Assembly: GCA_028564705.1 (NCBI GenBank)
Contig: JAPXFQ010001507.1
Coordinates: 124,001 to 188,000, forward strand
Reading direction: 5' to 3'
From: Apricaphanius iberus
Taxonomy: Eukaryota > Chordata > Actinopteri > Cyprinodontiformes > Aphaniidae
Length of the DNA: 64,000 nt
In this document: piece by piece, positions 12,628-24,405 of the stretch
Position numbering within the stretch: the stretch's first letter is position 1
Layout: the number at the start of each line of letters is the position of its first letter
Program-made: the position numbers and the translations under genes
Notes under the pieces: model-generated
The model's input: only the letters and a program-made list of their open reading frames with translations
Database searches by the model: none
What the model was told of the DNA's origin: nothing

Positions 12628-12697
12628 TGTAAATTTGAAAGATTGAAATTTCCTTGAGATAACCATGACCTGGATGAATGAGAATATTCACAGGCTT
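12628..12697 (+). mobile_element. 70-bp Penelope-like fragment between 13-bp TSDs
   Basis: ACTACAGTGAGAC occurs exactly at 12615-12627 and 12698-12710, bracketing 70 bp. About 58 bp of this insert (from GATTGAAATTTCC to CACAGGCTTA) recur without visible mismatch, in inverse orientation, at about 41677-41734, where the copy is longer and leads into a hammerhead-like motif. A retroposed, 5'-truncated fragment is the simplest reading. Confidence 0.7.
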
Positions 12698-13376
12698 ACT
12701 ACAGTGAGACGTTCTGATTGGTTGCCACACTACGTTAACTCCGTTGGATCCGTCAAAAGTTCAGCTTTCTGAACTTCTGTAACGCATGCGTTGGTACGTT
12801 GCTGTATGAAATGCAAGCGTCGTTGACAGAGCCAACGTACTCAACGCAACGCAGAGCCCTTGACGGACCTCTGACCTACTCCACCATAGACTTTACGTTT
12901 AATCTTGGCGCAGCTGACACTGCCGCATGGGCTTGGTCTGAATGCAGCATAACTACTCCCCCAGTGACAGCAGCTCCTGAACGACACTCCAGCAGGGCCT
13001 GCAGTGACTTTGTTGACTTCTTTACTGAAAAGATTCTGAAAATTAGTAGATGGATCTGTACAGCAGCTCCAAACCCACTACCAGTGTTACCCCATGTAAA
13101 AAGAATGTAGAGAAAATGTCTTAATTCAAAAAATTAAATCAATTGCACCTTGATGAAATTACTAACCAACTAGTTTTTTCCTCTTGCTGCCTCGATATCT
13201 TACCCACAGATTTTCTAAAAAGTTCTCCCTGTCATTAAATCCATTCTGACTCAAACAGTTAACTCATCCCTCCTGTCAGGTGTCTTTCCCCAGGCCCTCA
13301 AAACAACAGTTATCAAACCCCTATTAAAGAAGAATAAGCTGGACAACACATTAATGCAGAACTACAGGGCAGTCAA

Positions 13377-14504
13377 ACAAACAACGGTGCTTAGGTATTT
13401 GTTGGAAAAGGGTTGAAAAATGTCCAGACACTTGGCATGCAATAAGAACGATGAGCACTTCAAAGTAAAAGGCATAATGCACCTTATTTGCGGGTTGCAT
13501 TGAAAAAAACAACAACCCAGTAATCTGAATGCAGTGAGCCAATACATGAACATTCTCACAATGCTATAAACCCCCTCAAAAGCTACAAATGAACAGTAGT
13601 GTCAGACTTTATTGGTGTAATGTGATTTTAAATAATGTGTCCAGCTCATGCTCAGTCAATATGCTACACTGGATCATCTGTCACCAATGTCTGTAACATG
13701 CAGCACTTTGTATTTCCTATTTGTCATGGCTCAGGGCTGGAAAATATTGTGTGAGACTTTAGTGTTAGATCAGCATTTCTTGGCAAGTGCCTGGAGCCAA
13801 CCTCCTGACAGCACATTTTTTTTCTGCAGCCTCACTCATGGCACTACCACTCCTCCTTGGTGATTCTTCAAAACCATGACATGTGAATTAAGTAAAAAGA
13901 AAAACAGATATGAATAAAGAAATATATCAGCATGTCTCATTAGATCATGAGCCCTTCAGTTTTTCATGAACAAACCTATTTCTAAAGGGTGTAGCACAAT
14001 ATAAAAAGAAAGGAGAATCTACAAAATGCTCTTTTCCTTTAAAACCAGGAACAGGTCTGAAAAATATAAAACACAGAAAAACCTGCGTAGTGACATAAAC
14101 AAATGACTCTAATATAGCTTTATGAAAAAATCATGAAATATCTTTGAAATATCCAGGTGAAATAAAACATGTCCATAAACTGTCTAAAATAAGGCCTAAC
14201 CATTTTTCAGCATTGTCTATTAATGACTCAAACAGTCTTTTCTTTTTCAGGATTATTATCATCATTAAAATATTATATACTGCTGCTTTACAATCACTTT
14301 TTTTTAAAGTCTGGGTATAAGGGTAGGCTAACATCTCTTTGCCTTTGAACAGTTTAAAAGAGCCCAGGTGATGATGTACTGCCTTTACCAGGTTCTGAGC
14401 TTCCTTCGCAGAGGTCTGCACTCTCTGATATTTTTTTCCCATTAAGTTGCAGTTAAATATAGAGGCACAAATAGGCATAGGTTATAATAGGGCATTGCTT
14501 ATCT
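13377..14504. other. unassigned DNA
   Basis: No known repeat or gene was recognised. A 115-codon minus-strand frame at 14131-14478 lies just 3' of the hAT remnant. It has lysine-rich, low-information sequence and no domain I can name. Confidence 0.4.
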
Positions 14505-15240
14505 TTATGACTCAGTTGAAAAATATATAAATATAAAGCAAGATATGACTACGTAAATTGCAGAATTCCTCAGGAATATGCCAAAATTGTCTTTGTCATC
14601 ATGGCCCTGTGATGTCTTAATTGATATAAGCAATAGTAACATGCTTGGCTCAGCATCAATTCGACTACTGCCTTTTGTTTTTATGACTGCAAATGAAGAG
14701 AAATCTTTCTCAAACAAATATGCTGTTTTAAGTGAACGGAAAATGTGAACAGCTCTGTCTGAAAGCACAAGGTATTTACCTTACTGCTACGTCCTAAAGT
14801 GCAGCAATGCCTAAACTCCAAATGCAGAATGCAGTGTTTCATCACGAGACAGTTCTATCAAAATGTCCTGCTCACTATAAGCCAATTCCTTCAAAATGTA
14901 AGAGGTGTTGATGTTGAATCAGTTTCTAATCCAGTTATTTGCTTTGGACATCACACTGAAACATTCTTAGAACTGTTGTCTGAATAAGATGAGATATGCA
15001 ATAGTGTTGTCGCTGACAGAATCATTAAAGTCAGACTGCTGTCAGACAGAAGACTCTCTAGTGCTGGGAAATGAAAAACATCAAAACTTTGATTATGATT
15101 TCAAAAAATGTTTTTCATCAAAGAATCCCCTGTACGTCATAAATGTTTGCGGAGTCCTTGCAATCTAAGATTAAGTTGATTTAAACGAGAGAAAACATCC
15201 GACAAATATGCCAGTTTTCTTAAACACAAAGTATCTTAGA
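14505..15240 (-). pseudogene. hAT transposase remnant (ZBED/SCAND3-like)
   Basis: On the minus strand, around 15216-15150, the frame reads KLAYLSDVFSRLNQLNLRLQ, the block before the catalytic glutamate region in domesticated-type hAT transposases. After decayed sequence, the frame from 14768 gives LKTAYLFEKDFSSFAVIKTK and SSRIDAEPSMLL, the C-terminal hAT dimerisation region. The usual 'FGSTYLCE' is changed to 'FRSLKTAYLFE'. Frames shift several times between the two blocks. No terminal repeats were found. Confidence 0.75.
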
Positions 15241-15474
15241 AACCCTCTCAGAAGGGAAAGTGTTTGTCCTCTGCACTTCAGCTGGCCTTGAAAGAGCATT
15301 TCTTCCTCTTGATAACTATCTGATCTGTGTAATGAGCAAGCGCTGTATATGTTTGTTGCCTATCCTTTCAAAACCGTGAATGGGTCACATCATGTCATCT
15401 CTCCTCTGCATTTCTTGTTTCAAACCAGAAACAAGTTTAGCTGTTGGAGGCCTTCTGTACACACACAATTCAAG

Positions 15475-15615
15475 TCCATCCATCCATCCCTCCGTCCATC
15501 CATTTTCCAAACCGCTTAATCCTCAAGGAGTCGCAGGGGGCTGGTGCCTATCTCCAGCTGTCAACAGGCGAGAGGCGGGGTAAACCCTGGACAGGTCGCC
15601 AGTCCATTGCAGACA
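15475..15615 (-). mobile_element. RTE/Rex3-type repeat tail, inverted
   Basis: CATC repeats are followed by 'CAGGGGGCTGGTGCC', 'TATCTCCAGCTG', 'GCGAGAGGCGGGG' and 'TGGACAGGTCGCCAGTCCAT'. This is the reverse complement of the tail seen at 2951-3068, and better preserved. Confidence 0.8.
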
Positions 15616-16002
15616 ATTTTCAAGTCATCTCTTTAAATAATGTTGGGCATAATTGTTTTTTTCCAATTGTGTGCAGCTGACCAGATTTTGCTAGTTAGAG
15701 GCTAACACAATGGGAAACATTCTGGGTTTTGGTTATAACAGGACTTATTTTTTCCCCGTTTGAAAAAAAGAGTTTCAAATTCCTTGTCTTTCAGCACTGC
15801 ATGCTCTGAAGTAAGTTGCCTTTTAAGAAGAGATGGTTTTATAGACCCACTGCATAAAACGTCACACTCTGCAGTCTAACAATGATCCAATCAGAATGTG
15901 GTTTTACTTTAACCAGTTCAAAGTATACACAGAGTAGACAACATCCTCTTTATGACTTGTGTCAGTTAAAGGGATGCTGTGTTTGCTGTGATGCAAGTTG
16001 GG
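15616..16002. other. unassigned DNA
   Basis: Nothing recognised. AT-rich, no long frame. Confidence 0.4.
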
Positions 16003-16339
16003 ATCCCTGATTTATTACCCAATGAGAAAAAAAAACGTTACAATCCTGATCGCTTCCAATGTTACTATATGACAGATCTCACAAAAAAATTTCCGTGCAA
16101 TCAGTGCACTTGTAATTTTTTTTAACCTATCTTAAGATATTAAATTAGTAGTGTATCTTCCAATCATTCATCCCTGATTTATTACCCAATGAGAAAAAAA
16201 AATCATTACGATCCTGATCGCTTCCAATGTTACTACATGACAGATCTCACAAAAAATTGTCTGTGCAATCAGTGCACTTGTAATTTTTTTTTTAACCTAT
16301 CTTAAGATATTAAATTAGTAGTGTATCTTCCAATCATTC
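16003..16339. repeat. 167-bp direct tandem duplication
   Basis: A unit beginning 'ATCCCTGATTTATTACCC' and ending 'TCTTCCAATCATTC' occurs at 16003-16169 and again at 16170-16339. The copies differ by a few substitutions and by lengths of A and T runs, so the duplication is fairly recent. No function is apparent. Confidence 0.95.
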
Positions 16340-17442
16340 GTGTTTACTAACATTTTCAACAAGCAAAAGGAAGTCATTAAGTAATTTAATAGAAATGTGA
16401 AAAGAGACCCCAATAACTTTTTATGTCAAAAGAAATTGCAGTTTTTCTTTTGGAAGGTGGATGTTTCCTGACAAGCCGAATTGATTGTACCAGTAATACT
16501 CCCCTAAATAATCATGAAAGTGACAGAAAATAAGTGAAGGTGAGAAGGGTATGTAGAGGTTGGGTATAGACATTCATGAAAAAAAAGCAAAGTCAAGCTC
16601 CAGTGGCTGCATCAGTGACCTCAGGAGAGTCACTGCTGGCATTAAAATCACTTCCAGCAAACAAATGCACATTTCTGCTGGGTCATCTAAGAATTGAACT
16701 GCTTTGCAATTGGAAAGACATATAAATTCTGGATCGCTAACCAAGTCTGAATCAATAGTTTCCCTAAGGAAATGACATGAATGAGGATTGTTTTTTTGTT
16801 TTTTGTTTTTTGTCAAATCAATGTGTGGATGCGGTGGGGATATTCAGAGAAATACTGTTTATTCTGTGTGCATGTCTGTGTGTATCCCGCATCTGCAAGA
16901 GACATAGATGCAGAAAAGCAATTAACCTAATCCCAAACATTTAGCAGACGAGAATAGGAGATGGCAAGTTTGTGTCCAACCCTGGCACTGCATGCCTCAT
17001 TATCTTGTAAGCAAAGTTGCTGGTGGGATTGTCGGAGCACAGGGAGGCAGCTAGGGACTGGTACTGAAGGAGGAGGCAAGGAGGCAACAGACTCAGAGCC
17101 CAATTCCCATGACTGTACAACCACTAAAATAACTGAGGGAAGGGGAATGGATGACAAAACTAAACCAATTATTATACCTTAGAGCCATGGTTCTCAAACT
17201 GTGTTACTAACACAATAGGTAGTACTTAGGTAGATTTAGTGCTACTTGGAGAAAATTTTGCAATCATTTTCAAGCTTTCTGTGAGCAAATTAACTACAAT
17301 GTAGAGCTAATGAACAAGAACAGTCAGAAAGATGAATTATTTAATCACACTGATCCTTGCTTCATCGGAAATACCACAGAGCAGTGAAAAAAAGATCAAG
17401 AACTCCCATTATATGTTGATATTAATTTTGATACAAATAATA

Positions 17443-17657
17443 AGGCGACTGTGGCTCAGTACGTAGTTCTGTAGGTTCAATTCCAGCTTCCTCCTATCAC
17501 ATGCTGTGCACTGGGCAAGGCACATAACCCAAAGTTGCATACCAAGCTTATCATGCTGTATGTTTTTGACTGTGAATGGGTAATTTATGCTCAGGTGTGA
17601 AGTGCTTTGAGTGGTCAGTATGACCAGAAAAGTGCAATATAAGTTCAGTCCATTTAC
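17443..17657 (+). mobile_element. tRNA-derived SINE, near full length
   Basis: An A-box-like 'GTGGCTCAGTACGTAG' and a B-box-like 'GGTTCAATTCCAG' are followed by 'GGGCAAGGCACATAACCC' and the 3' tail 'AAGTGCTTTGAGTGGTC', ending 'GTTCAGTCCATTTAC'. This is the most complete of the SINE copies of this type in the window (others at 11051, 26418, 36575 and, inverted, 57673). Confidence 0.8.
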
Positions 17658-17819
17658 AAGTTTGAACCAGGGACAGGTGAATAAGACTTTTTATAGAACT
17701 GGGGCAGGAACCAAAAAAGTACAATAACATATGACTATAACTGACATTATTTTGCCAATGTCGGTACAATTGTTGCTTTTTTAAAATGAAAAAATGTGCG
17801 ATGTTCGCACATGTGGCAT

Positions 17820-18852
17820 CATTTTCATTTTAAAGATTCCAATTCCGACTCTTACTATCAATTCCGGTTCTAAATGGTTCTCAATTCCGAGTCTTTGAGG
17901 TGCAGAAGAGGAAAAAACAAACAAACAACAAATTTCCTTTGAAAAAGCCTTTACACAGGCCATTTTTATTTGTTCTGTCAATAAAATTAAACCTGAACTG
18001 TTACTGTAACTTAAGTCAGGTGTAGATAAAGTAGCTACCATCTTAAGTTATTTAGCTTAATCTTGATCTTATTTACTTAACGTTACCTAAATGTGGGCGA
18101 CTCTACATCACTAAGGGGTTGCAGCCTTTTAACCATTTTTGCTCCACTGATGGCTTTCCCCTTGCTGCCATGTTGAATGGGGTTTGTCTATTTGCTGGCT
18201 GGGGTCTCTGGCCGATTAGCGTAGCAGCAGCAGCCTGCCTCATGCTAGCATCACTAGTATATTCATACTTAAGATAGTCTGTAAAGAATAAAAAAATCAT
18301 AATTTTCATGTACCTGATTCTGCTTCCAACGAGGAGTTGCTGGCTGAACGGTTAAAAGTCCGAAGTGGAGGAAGCGACAGGAGCAGGACAGTGACGTGCA
18401 ACACATCAAACACGGTACACTCCTTACCACACTGTAAACAACGCAGCTGCCGAAGGTGTTTTGTCATGTTTGTTGTACATCCTCCGTTGGCACTAAGTTT
18501 ATCACAGGTGTTGCACTTTGCAAATCCATCCTTTTGTAAATTAAAATGAAGCCAGACTTTTGAGCAGCGTCTACACTCCATGTTGTCTACAGTATTAAAC
18601 TGTAGATGTTGTTATACTGTATATATTGTCTATGGTGCAGAGAATTTTGCTGGGCTCGCTGGGCGGAGTAATACCTAATACGAACCCCAGAAACAAACTA
18701 GTGCGTGGCCTGCACTATTTTGTTTGCCCAAACTGCGGGCAATCAGGAACCCCAAAAAAACCATCAAAATTCAAACGTTTTCTTAACGGTTCCGGAACCG
18801 GATGTTAGGAACCGGTTCCTATTTGGAACCAGTTCTAGGTCCTCAACCCTAC
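17820..18852 (-). mobile_element. hAT-type element remnant with BED finger
   Basis: The borders are rich in repeated GGTTC/GAACC motifs ('GGAACCGGTTCC' near 18810), as in several teleost hAT families. The interior encodes a BED zinc finger on the minus strand. The right border ends near 'CCTCAACCCTAC'. A matching left terminal repeat was not found, so the left side is probably truncated. No transposase catalytic region is present. Confidence 0.6.
18306..18581 (-). pseudogene. BED zinc finger exon of hAT transposase
   Basis: This 91-codon frame starts MECRRCSKVWLHFNLQ and continues GFAKCNTCDKLSANGG and TNMTKHLRQLRC. It fits the BED pattern: aromatic residues at W10 and F13, C23-x2-C26 and H42 with C48. 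BED fingers sit at the N-terminus of hAT transposases and bind terminal DNA. The sequence past residue 50 does not look conserved. A further minus-strand frame (18103-18309) has QRPQPANRQTPF, plausibly linker sequence. The catalytic region is missing. Confidence 0.7.
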
Positions 18853-19199
18853 TTGTGATAATTGAATCCTATATAATTATGTGTCAGAGTTTGGGGAGGC
18901 AGGTCAGTCTATGCAATAGTGCGGTATGCTGTCCTCCTTGTTGACCAACACGCCAATATTAAAATTTCCTGAACTGCTGAATGAATCTTATCTCTTCCTT
19001 TATTTAATCAACAACTTCTTTAATCCAAACCATCCAGTCTTTAGCATGAAAAGGTTTCAACTGACTTTGTTACTATACTTAGCAAGTTTTTTTGACCCCA
19101 CTAGCGACTCTTTTTCAAAAAAGGGACAGACGACCAATCTAGTGACTTTTTTGGTGTTACAGGATACTTTTGGAGACTGATGTGAAACACGCATTCTTA

Positions 19200-19386
19200 T
19201 GGTGCATTCACACTGCCCCAAAAGTCAGCGTCAAGAGAGGTTAAAAGTCTATGATTGAGGTTGCCAGAGGGGCGTCAGAGTCTCTGCGGGGCTTTGTGTG
19301 AATTCACTGCGTCAACTTTTCAAGCTTTTCCTGCATTTAAAACGACAAAGCGGCAAACGCAAGTAATCCAGAAGTTCAGTTTGCTT
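19200..19386 (+). mobile_element. Harbinger-like MITE, left half
   Basis: The segment starts 'GGTGCATTCACACTGCC' and shares 'GTCTATGATTGAGG' and 'TCAACTTTTCAAGCTTTTCC' with the complete MITE at 62001-62451. The shared sequence stops near 'GAAGTTCAG', so the right half is lost or displaced. Confidence 0.7.
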
Positions 19387-19640
19387 AAACAAAACACCAT
19401 GGTTTTATTCACAGAACCAAAGCAAAAAAAGCTTAAACTATAAAACACAAGGGCTAATAAAAGAGGTTAGAATTAAGGCAGCTAAAATTAAGGGCTGAGA
19501 GAGTGTCCAGTGAAGAAGTCTGAAGTCTTATCTGTAAAAACCAGGGGCTGCAGCACACCCTTGGGCGCTGTGGAAATGGCTCTGTTAAAACAGCAGTGCT
19601 GACACGGCCCGAGCTTAATCCTATGGCCTATGGCTTTACT
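19387..19640. other. unassigned, possibly retroelement-derived
   Basis: No frame or motif was recognised. Together with 19827-20260 it may belong to one element on the minus strand, since that strand has AATAAA near 19405 and begins TGTCATACGG near 20258. Matching flanking duplications were not found. Confidence 0.25.
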
Positions 19641-19826
19641 ACACTGCTGCACCATGCCGTCATCCTCAAGATGCTGGCCTGACCAGACCGTTACACTGCG
19701 CCATTGTTTTCCTCAGGACGCTGAGCTCCCCACACTGCTACACCGTCCCATCGCCTTCCTCAGAATCCTGACCTTGCCACAGTGCTATACTGTGCCGTTG
19801 CCTTCCTCAGGACGCTAGCCTTGAGC
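19641..19826. repeat. 47-bp minisatellite, four units
   Basis: Units start near 19641, 19685, 19732 and 19779. Each carries a 'CACTGCTACACC'-like start and a 'CCTTCCTCAGGACGCT'-like middle. Units differ at many positions, so the array is old. Confidence 0.85.
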
Positions 19827-22800
19827 TGTCAGTGAAGTAGACAGTAGTCACTGTACTATCAAACATACATCAGGACATGCTTCACCGCAGATCATTACCA
19901 ACATGCTATTGCAGAGTATAATTCTGCCCAAATCTTCAAGGAGCCTTCCAACAATCAGTCCATGGTTCCTCTGTCCAACAGCAGCTCTGTCATGGCCACT
20001 GAAGCCTGTCTCCTTCTGCCTTGTCCTCCTTGTTTCGTCTGCTTGCTTTTATTAAGTCTGCTAGCTAATGCTCCACAGGTGTAGATGATTACACAGTGCG
20101 AAGGGTTATCAGTCAGGGCTTTTCAGATTAAAAGTACACACTCTCAGTGTGCATTAGATGCAATAAATCCAAATAAAACTACACAACAAAATTATTAAAA
20201 CAACATACACACTGGGAAATAAAAACACACAATAAAACCATAATTTTCCCGTATGACAATTGTGGTTTAAAAATCGGTAGTTCGTCATTTTTACCTAGTT
20301 CCATTTTAGTTCGAAGTTATTTATACGCAGAGAGCTCAATTATTTTAAGTGTGGACTGGTTATGGTTTATTACCAGCTGTAATAAACATTGTTAAATTAC
20401 GAAACAACATACTTGCGTTTCGGCCTGAATACATTACTTGATCTAACCATTATACTGTAAAGAAGCATAGACATTATAAATGGTCACAATTATTCAGGAG
20501 CTGCTAAGCAAGAAAAAGATGAAGTTAATGTTAATCTTTTTTTGCTAAGTTAGCATATTTTCTTTGTTTGTAATTTGGTGACTCCATGGAATATTTTATT
20601 CATGTCAGTGTTATTAGAAAAAAAGACCCAAATAATACCATTTAATTTTCTTTTTGCATGTTTTTTTTTATCACTGTCTGTCATACCTTGTTCTTTTCAA
20701 GAAGAGCATGAAGTAGCGCTGAAGCATAGAAAGAATCATTATAATCATTCGGAAACACATTGTTCCACTTTAGCCAAAAAATAAAGTTTCCACCGAATTT
20801 TTGACTTTGCAAAAAAAACTTGCTGAATTTTCTCTGTAACCTTCAAGATAATTTTAAAATCGATTTATCAGGTATGGAAATAACTATCACTTTTATGTTT
20901 AATTTTTATTTTAGGTATGTCTGATTTATTCTCTGTTGTTCTCCAAAAATATAAAATATTTTCTAAACTTTTTTTGGGATTTGTGACAATGAGAAGAAAA
21001 ATAACTTAATGGTGTTAACAAAGCAAAAGTGATCAAAGTTCATGAAAACGCCGAGGCAGCTTTTCTGCCATCGCCATTACACAACTATTAGTGCAAGCGA
21101 ATATAAAATACGCTTCCTATTGTCTTTTTGGGCATTACAAAGATATACTAAAAGAATAAGAAGAGATGAAAAAAGAGAGCTGAATGAATGTTTGGGGCTA
21201 AGCAAGAGAGAAGCCAGGCACTTGAGAGACTAGGTCCTAAATATATAACCTCAGGAAGCAGCTGGCACAGAACAAAAGGCAGCAGGCTTGAGGAAGAACT
21301 ACTTTACTGAACACATTCTAACAATATAGCTGTAGCAGCAGGTATTCAGAGATAACTAAAAGAAAACAGTAAACTAAATTAATACTTCTTTAGCATTCAA
21401 GATCATAAAAGTTCTAAAATGTCAAGAATACCAATAAGATTAATCAGTGTCAATAAAAAAACAGCAGCTATTATTAAATGAAGAAGTTAATGACAAGATA
21501 CAACTTAAAGCCAAATAAGGGTAACCAGTCGATAAACAAAAAAAGCCGCATAATTTGACTCTAAAGAGTTTAGGTAATTCAGAGGCAATACAACACTATA
21601 CTATTTTTTTAGATGACACTTTTGTGTAAGATGGGGCTCTTTATCTATTGTTTATTTTAGTGTTCCTTCTGTTCATCAGAAATTCAGTTCAATTCAGATC
21701 ATTTATGTAGTGTCAATTCAGAACACGTCTCAAAGCACTTTAGTCAATTTAATCAAATAATTCAGACAGACAGTAAAATGCATACATTCTGAATTGATTG
21801 TAGTTATAAAACTATGCTGTCAAGTTTAGTTTATTGTTTAAATTGGTTAAACAGTTTTTGATATAAGGAAACAAGCAGATTGGATCTGATTACTTAATTG
21901 TCACACTCACACCTCCTCGACATCGAACTATTGCTTGTGTGTTGTTGGCTTTGCAGAAACCCCTCATACTGAGCATGGATGTAGTGACATCAGAAAGGAA
22001 GACTCCCTTTTAACAGGAAGAGAAATGCAGCAGAACCCGGCTCAGTATGAATTGCCATCTGCCACAACCAACTAGGGGTTTGAGAATAAAGAGCATACAG
22101 ACAAAAAACAAAATAAAACAAAGCAAAACAAACACAGAGGCATCAATTATGGAGTTATTTTCTATGTTAAAGGAAAGTAAAAAGTTAATGGCAACAGTAG
22201 CTCCTTTAGTGACTTCATCAAGGAGAGGAACACATGCAAGCAAATACATCAGTTTTTAAGTTCATAGGATGAATGAAAAGCATGTGGTCGGATTATAGAC
22301 TCTTAATAAAAATGAGAGAGATTCCTTTAAGCGTTTGGAGGTTTTAATAAAAGTTGAATCGATCATACAGAAGAACAGCACAGATCACAGTGAATGCTGA
22401 ATACTGCCTTGTCCCAGCTCACATGAAAACAAGTATTTATATAGAACTGCAACCTTGCCTCTTTCTTTTCTGAAGACAAAACTCTTCTCTCAGGGTGGGA
22501 ATTTCTCAGGATGAAGGCACCTCCCTCTTTAGCCGGGAGTAAGTGAATCTTGGCAAATACAAAACAATGGAAATAGCTTGGGTTAAATCGTAACATAATA
22601 AAAGAAACTCTCAAAACTAAGTATATAAGGAGAAACAATAATCTCAGGCAGTATGGTTTTCTCTAACCTCGATTCCCATGTGAACCCAACACATGCTTTC
22701 TGGCCCAACTGCATATTCTATTATTCATACCCTCTGCTCTCAGTGTTAATAATAATCATAATATTACATTTATCCACCACAAGCACATACAGTTATTTGC

Positions 22801-23630
22801 ACTATATTGTATCTAGAAGGAGAACATTAAGCTGTTGATCCCTCCAGGAAGATGTCAGAGCTGAACAGTATGCAAGACAAGATGTATCTTCTATGAAGAA
22901 AACATAACAACAGAGTGAGAGAATGAAGTGAAAAGCTGAAATATCAGCAAAAAATGCTATATTGGTTAGTAGTAGGAGAATGTAGTAGGGTCAAAAATGA
23001 AATTGTTAAGCCTATTCTGAAAAGTTAACATTGTGTCTGCTTCAGAGACCAAAGCTAGAGCTGAGTTTGCAGGAGAGAAGCCTGGTTACTAAATAATCAT
23101 TTTTTTGTCGGGCAATACAACATGTGACCCCCAAATAATATTTTCTCCGGAAAAAAAAGTAGACTTAAACTGCAGCTTTTATTCCAGGCTTTAAATACTT
23201 AGGAATGCTCAAACTTATTAAACTCTGTTGTAAATTAGCTTTTAATTTATTTACTTTTATCCCATCTATCCCTAACTTTTGATAAAATAACGAATGTTCA
23301 AACTTTATATTTCTTTTCTAACTTGTGCTGCTGCTTTGACTTTTCATTTGAAACTCTTTTGTCTTGTTATACATTTTTCATATTGCTATTATGAAGCACT
23401 TTGGTCACCTTTTGGCTGAATAAAACTCTGTATAGATAAAGATTGATTGAGATCACTGTTTAAGATCTCCTCTCAGTTCAAACTATAGAGCCTCACCAAA
23501 GAGTTATATTGTTAAGATTTGGTGGTGTGGGGGCAGCATTTTATGTTCTTTTGTATTTACAAAGTCCTGGATCAGTTTGTCTTAGAATTTAACAGTTATA
23601 TGAACTTTTTGTTCTTAATTGAAATGTTTC
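19827..23630. other. mostly unassigned AT-rich DNA with LINE tail pieces
   Basis: Two short segments resemble LINE-type 3' tails: 21672-21775 (minus orientation, 'AATTCAGTTCAATTCAG' and 'CTCAAAGCACTTTAG') and 23386-23446 (plus, 'AAGCACTTTGGTCACC' and 'GAATAAAACTCTGTAT'). Nothing else was recognised, and no frame has a known motif. Confidence 0.4.
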
Positions 23631-23742
23631 TGCGGTGAACTGGCAACCTGTCCAGGGTGTACCCACACTCTTGCGCAATGATTGCTGACGATAGGCACCA
23701 ACCCCCCTGCAAACCTGCATAGAATGGATGGATGGATGGATG
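23631..23742 (+). mobile_element. RTE/Rex3-type repeat tail
   Basis: It contains 'CTGGCAACCTGTCCAGGGTG', 'GATAGGCACCAACCCCCCTG' and a terminal run of ATGG units, as in the copy at 2951-3068. Confidence 0.8.
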
Positions 23743-24405
23743 CCTGAAAGACATCTTGTATTCGCCTTGTACTTCTTCGTTTTAGATGGAGGAGTCTCAG
23801 CATAAATAAAAGTACTTTCAGTAACTTTCATGTTTCCATGAGAGCAGACTTTATTTGTGTCTGTGTACTTTTATAAAACTTTTCAAACTAAACACTGATA
23901 TTTAAGAGTAAGGTTCCCAAGTTGTACATTTAGTTAGATAAAGTAAACAAGCTCAGTGTTTGTACAATTCACTCTTGTGTGCAAAGGTTTCAAAATAGCC
24001 ATATACATTAATTGCAAGAGCTTACTGATTATAGCTAAGTTGAAATATTCTCTCCAAAACTAGGCTACCCTGAGGGTTTGCCATTAGGAATCATACCGCA
24101 GCAGGTACTTCCACAGATAGAGTGAGCATTCCAAAAGCCAAAAAAAGGAAACTGCAACAAATTGCACTGAAAAAAAAAGTTTAAATGGACAGGACAAGTC
24201 TAAAAAATGGCACAGAGATTTTTGTCGTTATTCATTCTAAACGACTTGCTCTTTTTCAACATAAAAACTAAAACAAACAAATAAAAATAGTTAGTTTGAT
24301 ATTATAGTGAGTAAAATGGCCTAATTTACAAGTTCTATTTCAAATTATGACCATGCTAAATATGCTCTATTTAGTTCTGTTTTAAAGTCAGATAGTGTAA
24401 ATAAA

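Larger units (their letters stand above)
12085..12949 (+). mobile_element. PIF/Harbinger element inserted in LINE
   Basis: The ends are AGCTGCATTCA on the left and the inverse of TGCTGCATTCA on the right, flanked on both sides by TAA (12082-12084 and 12950-12952), the 3-bp target typical of Harbinger. The 865-bp element contains a decayed transposase exon and a 70-bp younger insertion. Removing the element and one TAA rejoins the LINE frame on both sides, which fixes the insertion order. Confidence 0.85.
11850..13376 (+). pseudogene. L2-like LINE, endonuclease-RT linker region, split by Harbinger
   Basis: The left part encodes ELREKKEIQLQVHRDRYKK, then LSEIINRNFNNAQTLFASVE. After the 12085-12949 insertion the frame resumes as PPVTAAPERHSSRACSDF and DFFTEKILKI. 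Further on, in shifted frames, come signals for a KSSPCH segment, NSSLLSGVFPQALKT, IKPLLKK and the start of the N-terminal RT motif at MQNYR. This is the linker between endonuclease and RT of L2-type LINEs. Stops and frameshifts make it dead. It ends abruptly at 13376. Confidence 0.75.

Noticed and set aside
14131..14478. 115-codon minus-strand frame after the hAT remnant
   Set aside because: No hAT or other motif; probably 3' non-coding or unrelated DNA.
19387..20260. Full LTR on the minus strand
   Set aside because: Begins TGTCATACGG and has AATAAA near the other end, but no 5-bp flanking duplication could be matched.
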